From contig NC_132973.1 in the NCBI RefSeq assembly GCF_047496725.1, positions 13,774,233 to 13,838,232 on the forward strand: a stretch of 64,000 nucleotides of DNA, in the 5' to 3' direction. The notes beneath the pieces were generated by a model. That model saw only the letters and a program-made list of their open reading frames with translations, did not search any database and had not been told where the DNA came from. This stretch comes from Anoplolepis gracilipes (Eukaryota; Arthropoda; Insecta; Hymenoptera; Formicidae). This document shows, piece after piece, positions 29,239-43,200 of this stretch; the first letter of the stretch is position 1, and each line of letters starts with the position of its first letter. Made by a program: the position numbers and the translations under genes.

Positions 29239-29699
29239 GTAAGTTCCTGCGATTTTAATTTTTTTTTTTTTTTCTGTTCTTTTTCTTTTCTAGTTCTTTC
29301 GTTTTTATTGAATAGTCCGATCGATTCCGAGCGCTTTTATCAGTCGTTATTTTAAATGTAGATATGCATCTACATTTAGGTGAATTGTTACAATATTCTT
29401 CCTCAAAGAAAAATTAGAAATAAAAGAGTAACAGATATAATATTATAGTTTTTAAAAGAATTGTTTACGTATTCCATAATATATATTTAATCATATAATA
29501 ATATACATGTATATTTAATACAATTAATTATACCCTAGAGGGTCTTTATTTAAACGAGATGTATAAAGTATATTTGATATTGTGTGCAGTTTCGATAAAA
29601 CAGTATAAATATATTTATACAATTTAATTAATTTAAATATTTATATAAATTATTACATATTTAATAAAAATATTAATTTAACAATAATATGCAAATAAT

Positions 29700-29748
<49 letters not shown>

Positions 29749-30567
29749 ATATTATACATTAATATGTGCCATGAATAATATAACACGCTTATGAAAATTA
29801 TATAATAATAGGCATTTTTTTTTTCTCTACTTTTTTGATGAATCGAAAATTTGAGGTAACTTGTTCATTTCAAATTGCCAAATTGTTAGGAACATTTACA
29901 CAAATGAATACTAATATACTATACACTATATACTGTAGAATCTGATTCTAAATGAATCATCATTTATACGAAACACTCCTGTACTTGCGTCGTAGTAAAG
30001 TTCTCCGATGGAGATCAATATCGGCTTTAGGATGTCGTCTCGTCGCGTACATCTGCGCTTCAAGCCGATTCAATCGTCCAAATTACATCTCCCGTGGGCT
30101 ATCAAAACGAAGTTTGTCGACCACGACGACGCGCCCGAGAGGCGTCATGCTAAATTAAATGGTTGACACCCTCCGGTCGTTAGCACACTCGGGAGGGCAC
30201 AAAGCGTTTGACGGCGACGAGGTGAGGAAGAAAGTGACGAATGAAAGTCCGGAAGGGAAGGAAAGTCCGCGAGTACAGGAAAAATAGAAACGGTGGGAGA
30301 GGGAGGAACGTGAGAAGGGAAGGGGGAGAAAGAGTGGCGTTAAGAGAGCGCGGCGCGGCCAGTTCTTGGCATCCGGGCAGACGTGAAGAACCGCTCAGGG
30401 CGGCTAACTAAAGAGGCGCTAATTGCAGTCGGCAGCCAGGAGTGCGCAAGCAGGCTCGAGTCAAGCCTATTCTTTCTCTTTTGTCTCCTAATTTGCTTTC
30501 CTCCCCTCCCCCTACTCTCTACTCTCTACTCTCCTCCTATTTTATTTCACTCTGTCTTTTTTTTCCA

Positions 30568-30622
<55 letters not shown>

Positions 30623-32269
30623 ACATTTCCGCGTTCCTTCTTTCGTTGGACGTCGACGACGCTTCCTCCGTTATAAAATAGGTTGAGCGCGCGCCTTGGT
30701 GCGCAAGGCGAGCCCTGTAAATTCCGTTGAGCTCGCCCGCGCGTCACAGTATAACGTATAGCCATATATATACGTGCCACGGACGACAAAGTTTGCGCGC
30801 GAAACCATCCTCCTCTCCATGCTCTCCACCCTTTTCGACCTGAATTCCCGTGCGTCCTGATCGCAAGCCCAATTACCGCGTTACTCGTGCGCGTGTGCGC
30901 GAAGGACCGAGACTCGCGGTCCAACCGGAATTAGATAGCTCGTGGAATGTAACCATCGTAAATGGAATCCGGATTCACTCTTTTCTTTTTTTTTTTCACG
31001 GATGCATAAATGCGTGCATGGAGATTGAATTCGAGTCTCTTACAGCTCTCTGTTCATTTTTTTCCCTTTGATATCCACATGGCGCATTTCAGTTCTTTGC
31101 ATTGATTGTTCCGTTAAGTACTCACGAAACGTTGAAGGGAAAATTGTAGAAAAATAGTTGAAATAAGTATAACATTTGATATAATTGATATTCGATATTT
31201 AATGATTTCATAATTAGATGTAACTTTCTAACGACTTATAATTTATTGATATATATGTCCAAAATTGATATCCAGTCGATTATTAAGATGTTGATTAAGA
31301 TGATACATACACATTTTTTGCGCATTCACATGTACACTCGTGCGCACACAACATATGTATCTATATCTATATCTTTTAATATTTATTTTATATATTAATT
31401 TATGTGCTTTTATAATGAAAATACATTATATTACATTATTAACCACGTAATACTAGCATCAATATTCTGCTAATTAAGTTTTAAATTAAATATATCGATT
31501 GTTGGGATATTTTGAATTTACCCTTGAATTTAACAATTTGCAAAACTTCATCTGTCATTATGTATATTCTCGTGTTGCAATTATCTTATAATTAATATTA
31601 TTTAAATGTTAAATGTATCGGGACTGAAATCTTTTTGCCCGTAAAAATCATCGTATTGTTTCTGCATTTTTTGTAACAGATCATGTAACAAGATTTATTT
31701 TACATACTCGCCTTCGAGATGTCTCGGGTCAAAAATTGGAATACGGTATCACATTATTTCGAAAAATTAGCGGAGCTTATTCGAAAGCAACGCGATTAAA
31801 TGCACATGTAGGCGCGGCGATAGCGAACAGATTGATTTTATCGCGTGAGGTAGAAATAATTATACGAGACACACCCGCATTACCCGAACCGGATTTCGCA
31901 TATCATCGTCATGCGGAAATGCGAGCGCGTACGCGCATGTTTAAATAATTAATTTAAATACCATCGAACGACGTCATCGGCCAATGTGTCATCGACCGGG
32001 AGAAAAACTCGGCAGCAATGTTATCCACCCGTCGTCGGGTGAGAATCCTAGCGCGTTTGGTACTTTTTTTGTAATTTCCCGTCGCAATGTCGCAATATCG
32101 GATGATCCGATCAGCTGTACGTCCAGAATTAGCGATTTCATAGTTTCACGATAAAATCGATGTAACGAGGTTTTTTTACATGATCCTCATACGGACGTTT
32201 TCTCACGAGAGTTTAGATTTCACAGCTATCACAACAATCAGTTCTTATGTATCACCATTCTTTATGAAT

Positions 32270-32332
<63 letters not shown>

Positions 32333-33310
32333 GGATGTCCAGTAATTGTTAAAAAACCTGTTAATGGCAGATTCTTGAGATCATTTGGAGTCGATTTTTC
32401 CTCAGCGAAAATATCGACACACGTCATTATTTTTTTGCAAGTTTCCAATTTTTATCATTATATATCTTTGTAATTAAGCATTAAATTAAAATTCTATTAG
32501 AGTAAACTCTATCTGAAATTAACTGAAGAATGTAGTTTCGGTAATTTTTTAACTTCAAAAAGTTTAGTTTGCGAAAAGCGGCTTTTTTTCAATCGCTTGT
32601 AACTCGAAATTATTGATGCTTCGACATTTTTGCTGAGGAAAAATCGTCTTTAAATGATCTCAAGAATCTGCCATTAACAGGTTTTTCACCAATTACCGTA
32701 CACCCTGTGTATATATATATATATATTGGAAATATAATATTGCTGAACACTCTTTCTATTTTTTTTTTTTTTACGTAAACTTTTAGCGCGGTTGTTAAGT
32801 AACACGATACACAGGGCGAAATTTTACGTGTTAAAAAAGAAAACAAACTTTTTTTCCACGGCATATAAAGCGCGATCGAAAAACGATACATTCGTCGTGC
32901 GACGCAGGCTGCTGGTTCAGAATGCACACGGATGAAATGCAGTCGCGAATATATTTGCGTTGCCGATGCAGCCGAATATCGTATGTACTCGAAATCGACG
33001 CAGCGGCGCAGCACATTCACGAAGAAAAGGAGTAGATGTGCAACATTCGAACACTATATTTCTATTCCTTATGTCACTTACGATTTCTCAAGAAAGAATC
33101 GAGAAGGAATGTATACACAAGAAAGAGAGCGTGAATTATTTTCGCTACGTTCGTAATCATTCGTAGAATGGCGGAATAAATTCAATTTTTTTTTACTTCC
33201 GTCTTTGTTTATCGTTCGCATATATCTCGTGGAGCACATCCATTTTTAATTATACGACTGACCCATTATCGATTCCAACACTGGGAAAAACACTGTCGAA
33301 GTGTTTACTG

Positions 33311-33341
<31 letters not shown>

Positions 33342-36300
33342 ATTTCTTTTCCGGTCGGCCGATGCGATGCACGCGATTCGTTTCGATTCGGGAGCGCGTA
33401 CCAACGGAATGCGACAGTCGATATGCCCGCATCGACATCAACGATCGTACGAGTGGCGAGTAATGCGTCAATATTGACAGGACGCGCAGACAGGTTACGT
33501 TGCGCGCGTTTCGCAGGTCGCACGGTCGGCGGGTTTCTCGTTCGACGGACGGACGGATGAACCGGTGCACCGGGGAACCCGTCGCGCATTGGTTTATGCT
33601 ACCGGATTCTAATTCGTGATTCTAATTCGTGGGTATCGGTGCGGTAGGCCGGCCAGTGTAGGTAGGTCGGTGGTAGTGCTCCGATGTGGCAACGGCACGA
33701 GAATTCACGATGGCTCAAATGAAACCTCGCTCTCCCTCACCCTCTCTCTCTTTCTCTCTCTCTCTCTTCCCCTCTGCACCCCGTGGATCAATAGGACACG
33801 GACCGACGAAACTTCTCCACTACCACTTTACTCCCACGGCCCGGTCTCCTCAATACATACATATGGTCTACACATATACATATTTATAATATATATTACA
33901 TATATACACACATATATATAATTATATATGTGTGTGTACGATACCGTTATACATTCACACATAGACAAAAATATATATATATATACATACGATTCTCGCG
34001 CCCATTTGCGGACCTCGTTCGCTCTCGCCATAAATATACAGCGCAACCGAGCTACCAATTAGCCATCGGGACACCCGTCGGCACTGCGTCGTTTCGCCTA
34101 AGTTCATTCGCGCCGAGTCAAACTGAAAATTGCAGGAAGTCAGCCAGGAGACCGCGCTTTTTTTTTCCATACACTCTCAGTGTCGACGCAAAAGAGCCAC
34201 GTCTCTTCGAGAGAATCCGCGGGATAATCCATAATCGCGGTGAGACTCCACTTCCGAACTTGATGTTTGCTTTTAAAAATTATAATGACTTACGAAACTT
34301 ATGAAACATTGTGTGTTTCAAAAAGTGCAAAAAAATTACTTTTAGAAATGTTATATTTTAAAAATATATTTTTGTTTTCTTCTCTAATAATGTAAAAATC
34401 GTGAAAATTTGTTTTTACGTACCTACTGTCTTTTTTCTCTTTTCTTCATGCCATTAAAAATTTTCTATAACATTTCTGAAACATTTCATCAGCTTAGTTG
34501 AATAACTGTAGGTGAAAAATAATTCATAAATTTCTCTCGCACGGTTATGAAAAAGCATCAACTATTTTCTAAATTTCTAATTTTGTAAGAATTTTAATAT
34601 CAAACAATGATACATCGTGGCTGATATCGATTGCATTCGCTTGAGAAGATTACTCAGTGACCACGCTGTTAATTCGGTATATCGGGCAAGTTGAGCAGAT
34701 TAACAACCGCTTGTAATAACAACGATAAATGAGGAACTCAAGGTTTAATCGTCGATTGGTTCAGCCGAGGAATTTGCTCATCGATTAGATATGCATCTCG
34801 CGCACTCGGTATAATTAATTTCTAGGATAAATTGAGAGCAAGAGAGAGAGAGAAGTTTCTCTCTTTCGTACGAAAATTTGAATGAAAAAAACGAGATGGA
34901 GGGAAAGAAGGAGAGAAAAAGAGGTGACTCGTATTGGTGCTACATCCGCAATGAATCGGAGTTCCAGAGTAAGTTCATTCGCGAGAATCGTCTCGAGAAT
35001 CAGGAAGGAGAGGTAGCTTCTGCCTGTTGTGTGTGTGAACTATTTTCGATTCCGACGGGGTTGATAAAGTAGTGGAGGGACTCGGTGGATGCAATAAAGA
35101 CGCCTTTCCGCGAGTCACGTTTCGACGTAGCGATGGAAGCCAAGGAATCTCTATAGTACAGTGTGACCGAAGTAATTTATTTTCTGCCCTGATATTACAT
35201 AAACGACAATACTTTGTCCCGCCTTGGTTAAATGCTGAATTATTTGAGGGTCTCGATTCAGGCTCGCGAATCTTGATTATACTCGATAAAATGTGTTTGT
35301 ATTCAATTTTTATACTTATATTTGTATACATTTTTAATTAAACAATACAAACAAAGTTGTTTTATATATGAAAATTAGAAGAAAAATAACGTACCGTTTT
35401 TGCATTTTATAATAATTAAAACTTAATTAAAGCTATACACGTACTTTATGTAAAGCATTTTCAATTTCGAATCTAGTTACGTAATTTCTCATGATAAACT
35501 ATGTTATAATGTGTTTACGTACTTATGACCCTGTTATATACGATTGGTTTCAAGAACAATATTAGCGATATGTTTACGCGAACGGTTTGTCACGATTAAA
35601 CGTTTCAGCGTTTACGGCAAAATTGGTACTTCGATAATATATCATGGAGGTATAAAACCGGCGTTATCGTCATAAACGTGCCGACGAGGTAATAATAAGT
35701 TAACGCAGATTTAGAACCAGTAAAAAGTGCAGCTCGCATTTATCCTGGAGTTAAATTGCCTCGACAAAAGTAGAGAACAGAGAGCGAATTAAGAGAGACT
35801 TATATCACTTATTATTCTGCTAATTTGATTTTCGACTTATCACTTATATGTAACAAATTATAAATCTTTATTGTCAGTCACTATTACGTACATAATTATG
35901 TAACACAGCTATATCGTTGGTATTTGCAAAGGATCAATTATTATTTCTTCTTTCTATTTCAACAGAATTGTAGAAATAATTATACAAATATAATACTAGT
36001 AACACTTCTTTTCTTTGAATCATAAATCATCAGTTGTCTTCTTTGTTTAATTCTGAAACATAAATGTCGATCGTTTCTACAACTAGTAATTAATCATTAA
36101 TAAATTAAATTAATATCAGGCGAAGCACTTTACTTTTTAGCGGAATCGACTTTCTGCAATTAACGCCTCGTAATCATACAATTAACTCTTCCGTCGACAT
36201 TATAACACGACGGATAGATGGGAACGGTCGGGCTAACTGACACACAACGCGCATTAAATGTCCCGGTATTATTTCTGCGACAATTTCTCACTCTCGGCCC

Positions 36301-36998
36301 GAGTCAGCTGACGTGCCGACGCGATATCGCGGCCGCGACAGCGCACGACGAGAGCGGGCGTTTCAGAAGTGACGCAGGGATGCTAATTATTTCGAACGTG
36401 CTTCTGTGACGGGGACAACGAGCTCGCCCTGGCCTGCCCTTTGCGCGCGATAAGGCAACCCGAAAACAAATTACGCGGACTTTAAAATTATTATCCGACC
36501 ATTTTTTAGCGTCCTCTACGTGCGCGCCTGTACCGTGCGACGATAACCTCGCATGCAGATTGAGTAGCCGTTCTGCTTCTCCAAAATGTATCGTACAAGA
36601 AGGAAAGGGTACTCGACGAGTACCATTCGTAAAATTTATATACGTTATGTACGTTCCGATCGTTTCGTCAAGATTTATGCTTGCCACAATAATGACGCGG
36701 AAAGGTATTACTAGTCGCGTATCGATTGCGATATCGATACGCAGATTCAAATGTGGTTTACACAAACGTGAATTAAAAATGCCCAAAAAACAATTCCATA
36801 GAGATCAATAAGCGATATGTGTGCACGTAAAAGCGATCGCGTATGTGTAAAGATATGTTGTTAACATAGATTGGATGATTTCGATGAAAATGTATATTTT
36901 CGATATTGGAACTAAAATACATTCACGTGTGCGCGCGAAACACAATAGCACGTATATCCGCAAAAATTTTATGTGATATCCTTCCATATATACAATGC

Positions 36999-37057
<59 letters not shown>

Positions 37058-37367
37058 CACATATATATATATATTTATGTTGAAACTTGAAATTTCCGAG
37101 AGAAGAGCTCGCCAGTTTGAAAATTTATATTCATGATTGCCAGTTAAATATTACCTTTTAATTTTTCTCTGCATTTGCGTCCGCCGGTTACGTACTTATT
37201 CACATATATATTTGATGATTCTACGCAATCACAACTATCGATTTCCGGCCATATTTCCCCGCGCGTTTCGCGGTAACTTTAAATATTATTTTTACGGTAT
37301 GTCATACTGCCGCACGTTGTTCTTCGAATCGATTTTTTTTTTTTTCATAAACTGATGGATATCTGTA

Positions 37368-37404
<37 letters not shown>

Positions 37405-40209
37405 TTTTGTTTAAATATTCTCTCTTTCGACGAGAGAATCGCGATTTTCATCGGGATTTCCTGAAGCGATAACAATCTATCTTCTTTTCTCACAGAATAT
37501 ACGACATATTCGAGATATATTTGGATAAACCGTTCGCTAAATACTTTTGTAAAAATTTCTATGCGTTCTATATGTAACGATATTTATAATATAAATATGA
37601 TATTTTTGCGAGCGCGCAATGTGCTTTTTCAGGATTAAATTTTTTTTTATATTTATTTTTAGAATTGTGCTTTTTTTTATTCAAGATTGAAAAAATTTAC
37701 ACAATATATATTTGCATTGTTTGCAGTACCGGAAGGAAAACCGACCATCACGGCGGCTCATAATACTTCAGCGACGTCTATTTATCTGGCATGGAAACCG
37801 CCGAGTCGTGATACCATACACGGCGAGTTCCTTGGATATCGCATCGGATACCGACGACGTGAGAAAGCAGATGAAGAAATGAAGAACATTTACATTCGCG
37901 ATCCTGCCGTTGACGTAAGTCGCTAAACATTTTTTTTTTTTTATTCTTTATTAATCAATGCGCCATCATTGTTAAAAAGGAAGAATAAAAAAACGACGAT
38001 TGTGTACGTATTTTTTGTTTTTGTCTTTCAGAATCACAGTATTCATAATCTGGATACCTTCACGCAGTATCTAGTTTCGCTGCAAGTCTTCAATCCCGAG
38101 GGTCACGGACCGGCCTCGACCGTAACCGTGATGACCGACGAAGGCGGTAAGTACGAGAAAGAGAAAAATTATTTCATACTTTTGATTTGGTACGATATTA
38201 AAATATAAAATTGAGAGAATAAAATAAAGTTGATACATTTGCGAGTACACAATGACAGATAAAAAGTATTGCATGTATCCAAGTACGGTAAAACAGAATA
38301 CGATATCGTTCGTGATACGTTATTCGTGGAAAGCTAGCTTAGCTGCAGCTGCAAGACAAGAGTTGCCTACGTTAGGCAAATATTTCCTTATGCAAAACTG
38401 CATTACAATTATATGTAATAATTATTAAACAAAGATTTGCATTCTTCTCGATAAAAGTTAGATTGGCATTCTTTGTTATTGCATTGCGATAATTTGAATT
38501 CATAATTATGAGTATATATATTTATCGAAATACTTATTATATATTATTTATTATTTATTATTAAAGTAGTATATAATAAAGCTTTCGAAAAATTTTTCAA
38601 GAAAGGATACAAAATTATAAACTATTTAATAAAACTTATTCTTGAATAAGTATAATACTTGCTTATTGCTAACTCATTTAAAACACATTACGATAATGTA
38701 TACGAATCTATATTGATGATTCATCATTATCGTCATTATATTCTGAATCATTACGGTTCTGCGCATCTACCGCCAACAACTTTCTAGCTGCACTGCCGTC
38801 GCACTCTTGTATACGGTAGAAATTCATTGTCGCTGAGTGCTTCGTTTTGAAGGGGAGTCTAGTGTTCTCATAGCCGTACCTAGAAAGTCTTGATCCCTCA
38901 TACATCTGTGTTGTGAATATTTGACACTTAAAAATTTTCGAATCGTAGAAATATTCCTCAATAATTCAATATATGAAAGATTAATATGAGGAAACTTTAT
39001 ACTCTATAAATTTCTAAGAATTCTATACGAATTTTTCCTTCCTAATTTTGTTGAAAAGAAATAGAGAGAAGAGAGGGAGAAAGGAAAGCAAGAGATAAAT
39101 AGAGAAAGAGACAATTGATTTAAGAGAGAGGTTACCACTCGTGCAAGAGAGACGAATGAACGGTCACGAGAAGAGGGGCTCGTGATAATCGTGGCGACCG
39201 AGCGACAGAGGAAGCCGACTATAGAGGAAGAGAAAGAGAGACAGAAAGACAGAGAGAGAGAGAGAGAGAGACAAAGAGAGAAGAAACAGGCGAAAGGAAG
39301 AGAGAGGAAGAGAGAAAGCGGCAGCAGCTGCTAGCGGCGTTTCGGTCGGCGCCGCGCCTGGTCGACGATCGATTTTCCCCGATTTTTCAGCACGAGAGAG
39401 AGAGAGAGAGAGAGAGAAGCTCGTCCGCTCGAGTCGGCCGCGGCGAGCACGCTGCATCGCGCGTCAGCCGGTCCTCGTCGTCGTCATCGTCGTCGTCGCC
39501 GTCGTCGTCGTTACCATCGTTGCCGTTGCCACAATCGTCATCCGGAAGAAGGCGACGACACGCGGACGTTTGCGTCGCGAGCGAGCACGTGTATCTTGAT
39601 TCCTCGACCTCGCGTGTCAAGTTGTCAAGCGCACGCGGACCGCGTGCGTAAAATCGGAGTGGCAGGGGCGAGAGTGTGTTTTTGTTTTTTTTTTTTTTTT
39701 TTCACGTGTGCGCGTGATTCGACATCCGCTCGCGTATGTGCAAAGTCTACGGAGCGTTTTGCACGCTCTTACCGGATGTACAGAGGGATCCCGGCAACGA
39801 TGTATGAACACGGGCCGAAGCTGCCGCGGCTTGAACGAGCGTGAAACCGCGCACGCTCGCTCGCTTGCACATACTCGAAGTGCGTGAGTACAAGCGAGTG
39901 AGTGAGTGCGAGCGGGCGGTGCAGTGCGAGTGTGCGCGTGTAGCCGTCCGCATGCACGCGTCCGCATCCGCGGACTGCGCGCAGTGACAGTACGCGTTCC
40001 CGGTGTGAGTGTGCTCCGCCTGTGCAGAATAATCGCGCGGAATAATCGCCTCGTGCGGGCGGGTGTTTCCCGTCGATTGCGGTTAGTGCGGTTTGCATCG
40101 CGGAATTGCCGAATACGACAAGGAAAAAATATCGCAACCGAGCGATCCTGTCTGGACAATCATCTCGCAAAAGAGATATATATATATATACATGTATTTA
40201 TACACATAT

Positions 40210-40252
<43 letters not shown>

Positions 40253-43200
40253 TAGAAAGAAAGAGTGAGAGAGGGAGAGGAAAGAGAGAGAGAGAGACAG
40301 AGAGAGGTCTCGCCGAGATGGCGGCGGACCGTCGATTCCGACGACGCCTCCTCCGGGTCGCTGGTGACGCCTAGTTCGAGAAATAGAAATATATCGTAGA
40401 CAAAAGATCCATCGTTTGCCTGGACAAAAGATTCTTTGTTCGGATTGTGCTAACCGTCACAAATCGCTTTTCGTTTTCAATGCTCCGCAATCGGATTTCG
40501 GACGATGAGTAGTAACGACGAGGTCGAGGGGTCGATATGACGCGAGCGAGATTTGCACGACGAGCAGTGCCAAAATGACGCTTTAGTGGCGCATCCGAAA
40601 TATCCTTAATATTCTCTGACTAGAGTCTACTAATGTCGCGCAAGTTTTTTTTTTTTTTTTTTTTTTTACTGACTTATTTCGATTATTTCTACAGTTTATC
40701 TCGGTTCGAGTGGTTAAAAAAATCTATGTGACACCATGTGCTCTCCATTGTGTTTTGACGAAAATTCTCTACAAAGCTTTCTGTATCCTCGTATAACGTT
40801 TAGAGATGTGTGTTTAAAATGTAAATAAAAGAAAGAAAAAGTTAATAATTGATTGACGTTCTCATGGAACGTGGAAAGTGTGACTCGTATTTATCGCAAA
40901 GAAAAATAATACTCGCCAAGTTCTCTCTCGTGTTTTCTTTCTCGACTTTTTAGTGTGGCAATATAATGCGAATCATCATCATTATAAATACGTTTAGCAA
41001 ATTATTATTTCGATTATCAAAAAGGCACTAATCAATTTCGATGACGGATAAGTGTTCTAAAAAGGAGGAATAAATCGCAATTTTTCTTTGTCATTTAACA
41101 TTCGATTTTTTATATTTGATGCAAAAGAAAAATTTCTAGTGTAACTATCATTTTCATTACAATGAACATCAATGAGTCACGACGACAGACACATGACATT
41201 TGGCTCATATTTTCCTCATACTCTATAAAAGGAAAAACAGGCAATTAATATAATATTATTGAGTCACTTCGATTAATAAGGTGCGTCCATAAATTTAAAT
41301 GTCATATTTTTCAATATTTTTCTCGTGCTCCGTTTATATTTGATACAAGAAAGTATGAGCGGAAATTATCATTATTACGAGAATAATTTTGCGAGATTAC
41401 TAAAATGAGTGAAAATCAATAAAATCTATCCAGCCAAAACAAGCGCCATTGAATAATAAAACTATTACTGCAACAGAGGGAGATTCTAATCATGAGAGAA
41501 GGTAATCGATAAACTATCCGGAGCGGACCGGGAGTGTCGTGTTGTGAATAATAAAAAAACCGGCGACTCCTTTATTTCCGTTTCTATTCCAACACGAGGA
41601 GAAATAGCGATTTCGTCGGTGCGGCGACGCGACGTTGAAGGATTCGTCGTCGTATGCGAGTTCGATCGGTGAAACTCGGTGCATCCGCCGCGCGGCCGCG
41701 TGGAAACGCGAGCGGGGAAAGGAGAGGGGGGGGGGAGGAGAGAGAAGCGAGGACGGATCGTCGTCGTTTAGGGTCGACGACGGTGGCAACGCACGCTCCG
41801 GTGCTTCTCTCGAGCAAAAATCTCACGATTGAGGTCGATCCATTCCGCGCTGCCATGCCGTTTCTCGGACCGTTCCAATTTGGACGAGCGATGCTTGGCG
41901 TTTCCTCATGAATGGTCCTCGCGAGTTCATCGGTTCATATCTCCGCGAGCAATATATATCTTTCGATCGTCTCTCTTTCTCTCCTTTTACTCATACGCGA
42001 TCGCAGGCGTAAAAAAGATCGCGCTGCCTCTCGAAGCTTATGTTGCGTTTGTTTCTTTTTTCTTATAATTATTAGGCGAAGACGAGATATTATATTAAAG
42101 AGACTTTGTTACGCGAATGAGCTTTTGCTCCTTTGTGTCGCTCGACCGTTTTCTCCGAGCGAGTAATTTTTGACAGTGAATTGTTGAGAGGTGTTTTTGT
42201 TTCGTGCACAAAAATGAGTCTCTCGCGAAATGGGGCGCGGTCTCGTTACTCTCGTTTGAATGATTGCACTCAGGATTCCATCTCATTGTGAAATAAAAAC
42301 TCGAGCCAGCGTAGGATTGACGTGGGAATCCTCATGGATTAGCCTCATCCGCTTTTGCATCTATCTTTGTTGTAAAAGGGCTCAAATTGTTGGGATTATT
42401 TTATAAATTTCAAACACGATAATTTCAATTGCGAATGCAACGAATATTATACTTTATATAATTAGGATTTTTAAGCATAATATACCAAATGTGCATATTT
42501 TATGGTTTTTATCACATAAAGGGAGCTTCAGTGAAATCATTATTATTCCTTTATAAATTAATTGTGCATACACTTTAAATGTGATCTTTAAATGTGATCA
42601 CGTGTACAATTCTTCTTTATTAAATATTCTTTTATTAAAGTTTATATTGCCGCGAAATAACACGAGTAACATTACCACGAAGTTCTAGCAATTATTTATC
42701 TATCTCGTACAAATTAAAGAATAAATGGAATATGAAACTGGAACGCTCTCTCACTCTCTCTTTTTCTATTTCTCTTTTTCTCCATTGTTAAGGAAGCGCC
42801 ATTGTTATTGGCCGTCCTGTAATTTGCTTCTTTATCCGTTTAACCCGGTGTTCAAGCTAACTCAGTTTCTCCTGCGACTGACGTTTAATTGTTCGCGCTG
42901 CATTGGGAAAATTTACTCTCGTGTCATTTTCGAAAGTACCGTCTTTCATTCTCTTTTCGCTGAAATTTAAAGTAATATACGGGCGTTGAAAAAATACATG
43001 TATATAAACTTTGACCGTCGTTGTCTTTATAAATTAAAAATTGATTTGCAATTTACACACAAAACACGCATAATTTTGAAAAGGTTTCTTTATCGCAAAT
43101 TGATTTCTGCACAAATAGGCGGTATAGATAACAACTTTTTATTTGTTCACGTAAGCTTCATGTTAACTTGTCTAAAGAAATAATCGATATCAAAGAATTC

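Larger units (their letters stand above)
29239..37726 (+). other. Ptp99A: 8.5-kb intron of Ptp99A
   Basis: It is bounded by GTAAGT (29239) and TTTGCAG (37726). It contains a CpG- and GA-rich block at 30150-30960, a second CpG-rich block at 33340-34250, the foldback element at 32331-32707, an A29 run at 33311-33339, and (AT)n tracts at 29706-29741, 32282-32329, 37000-37054 and 37372-37401. No coding exon is supported. Confidence 0.85.

Noticed and set aside
33616..34304. Overlapping frames in the CpG-rich block, one with ATG GCT CAA ATG
   Set aside because: The sequence soon runs into a CT microsatellite and I found no donor joining the next exon in phase.
35072..35341. 89-codon plus-strand frame with fairly mixed composition
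   Set aside because: No recognisable family, no splice context matching Ptp99A phases, and a minus-strand frame overlaps it. Not supported as a gene.
39617..40159. 180-codon minus-strand frame rich in Arg and Thr
   Set aside because: It arises from CpG-rich, low-complexity DNA of the island at 39.2-40.4 kb. Overlapping frames on both strands are equally open and no domain is visible.
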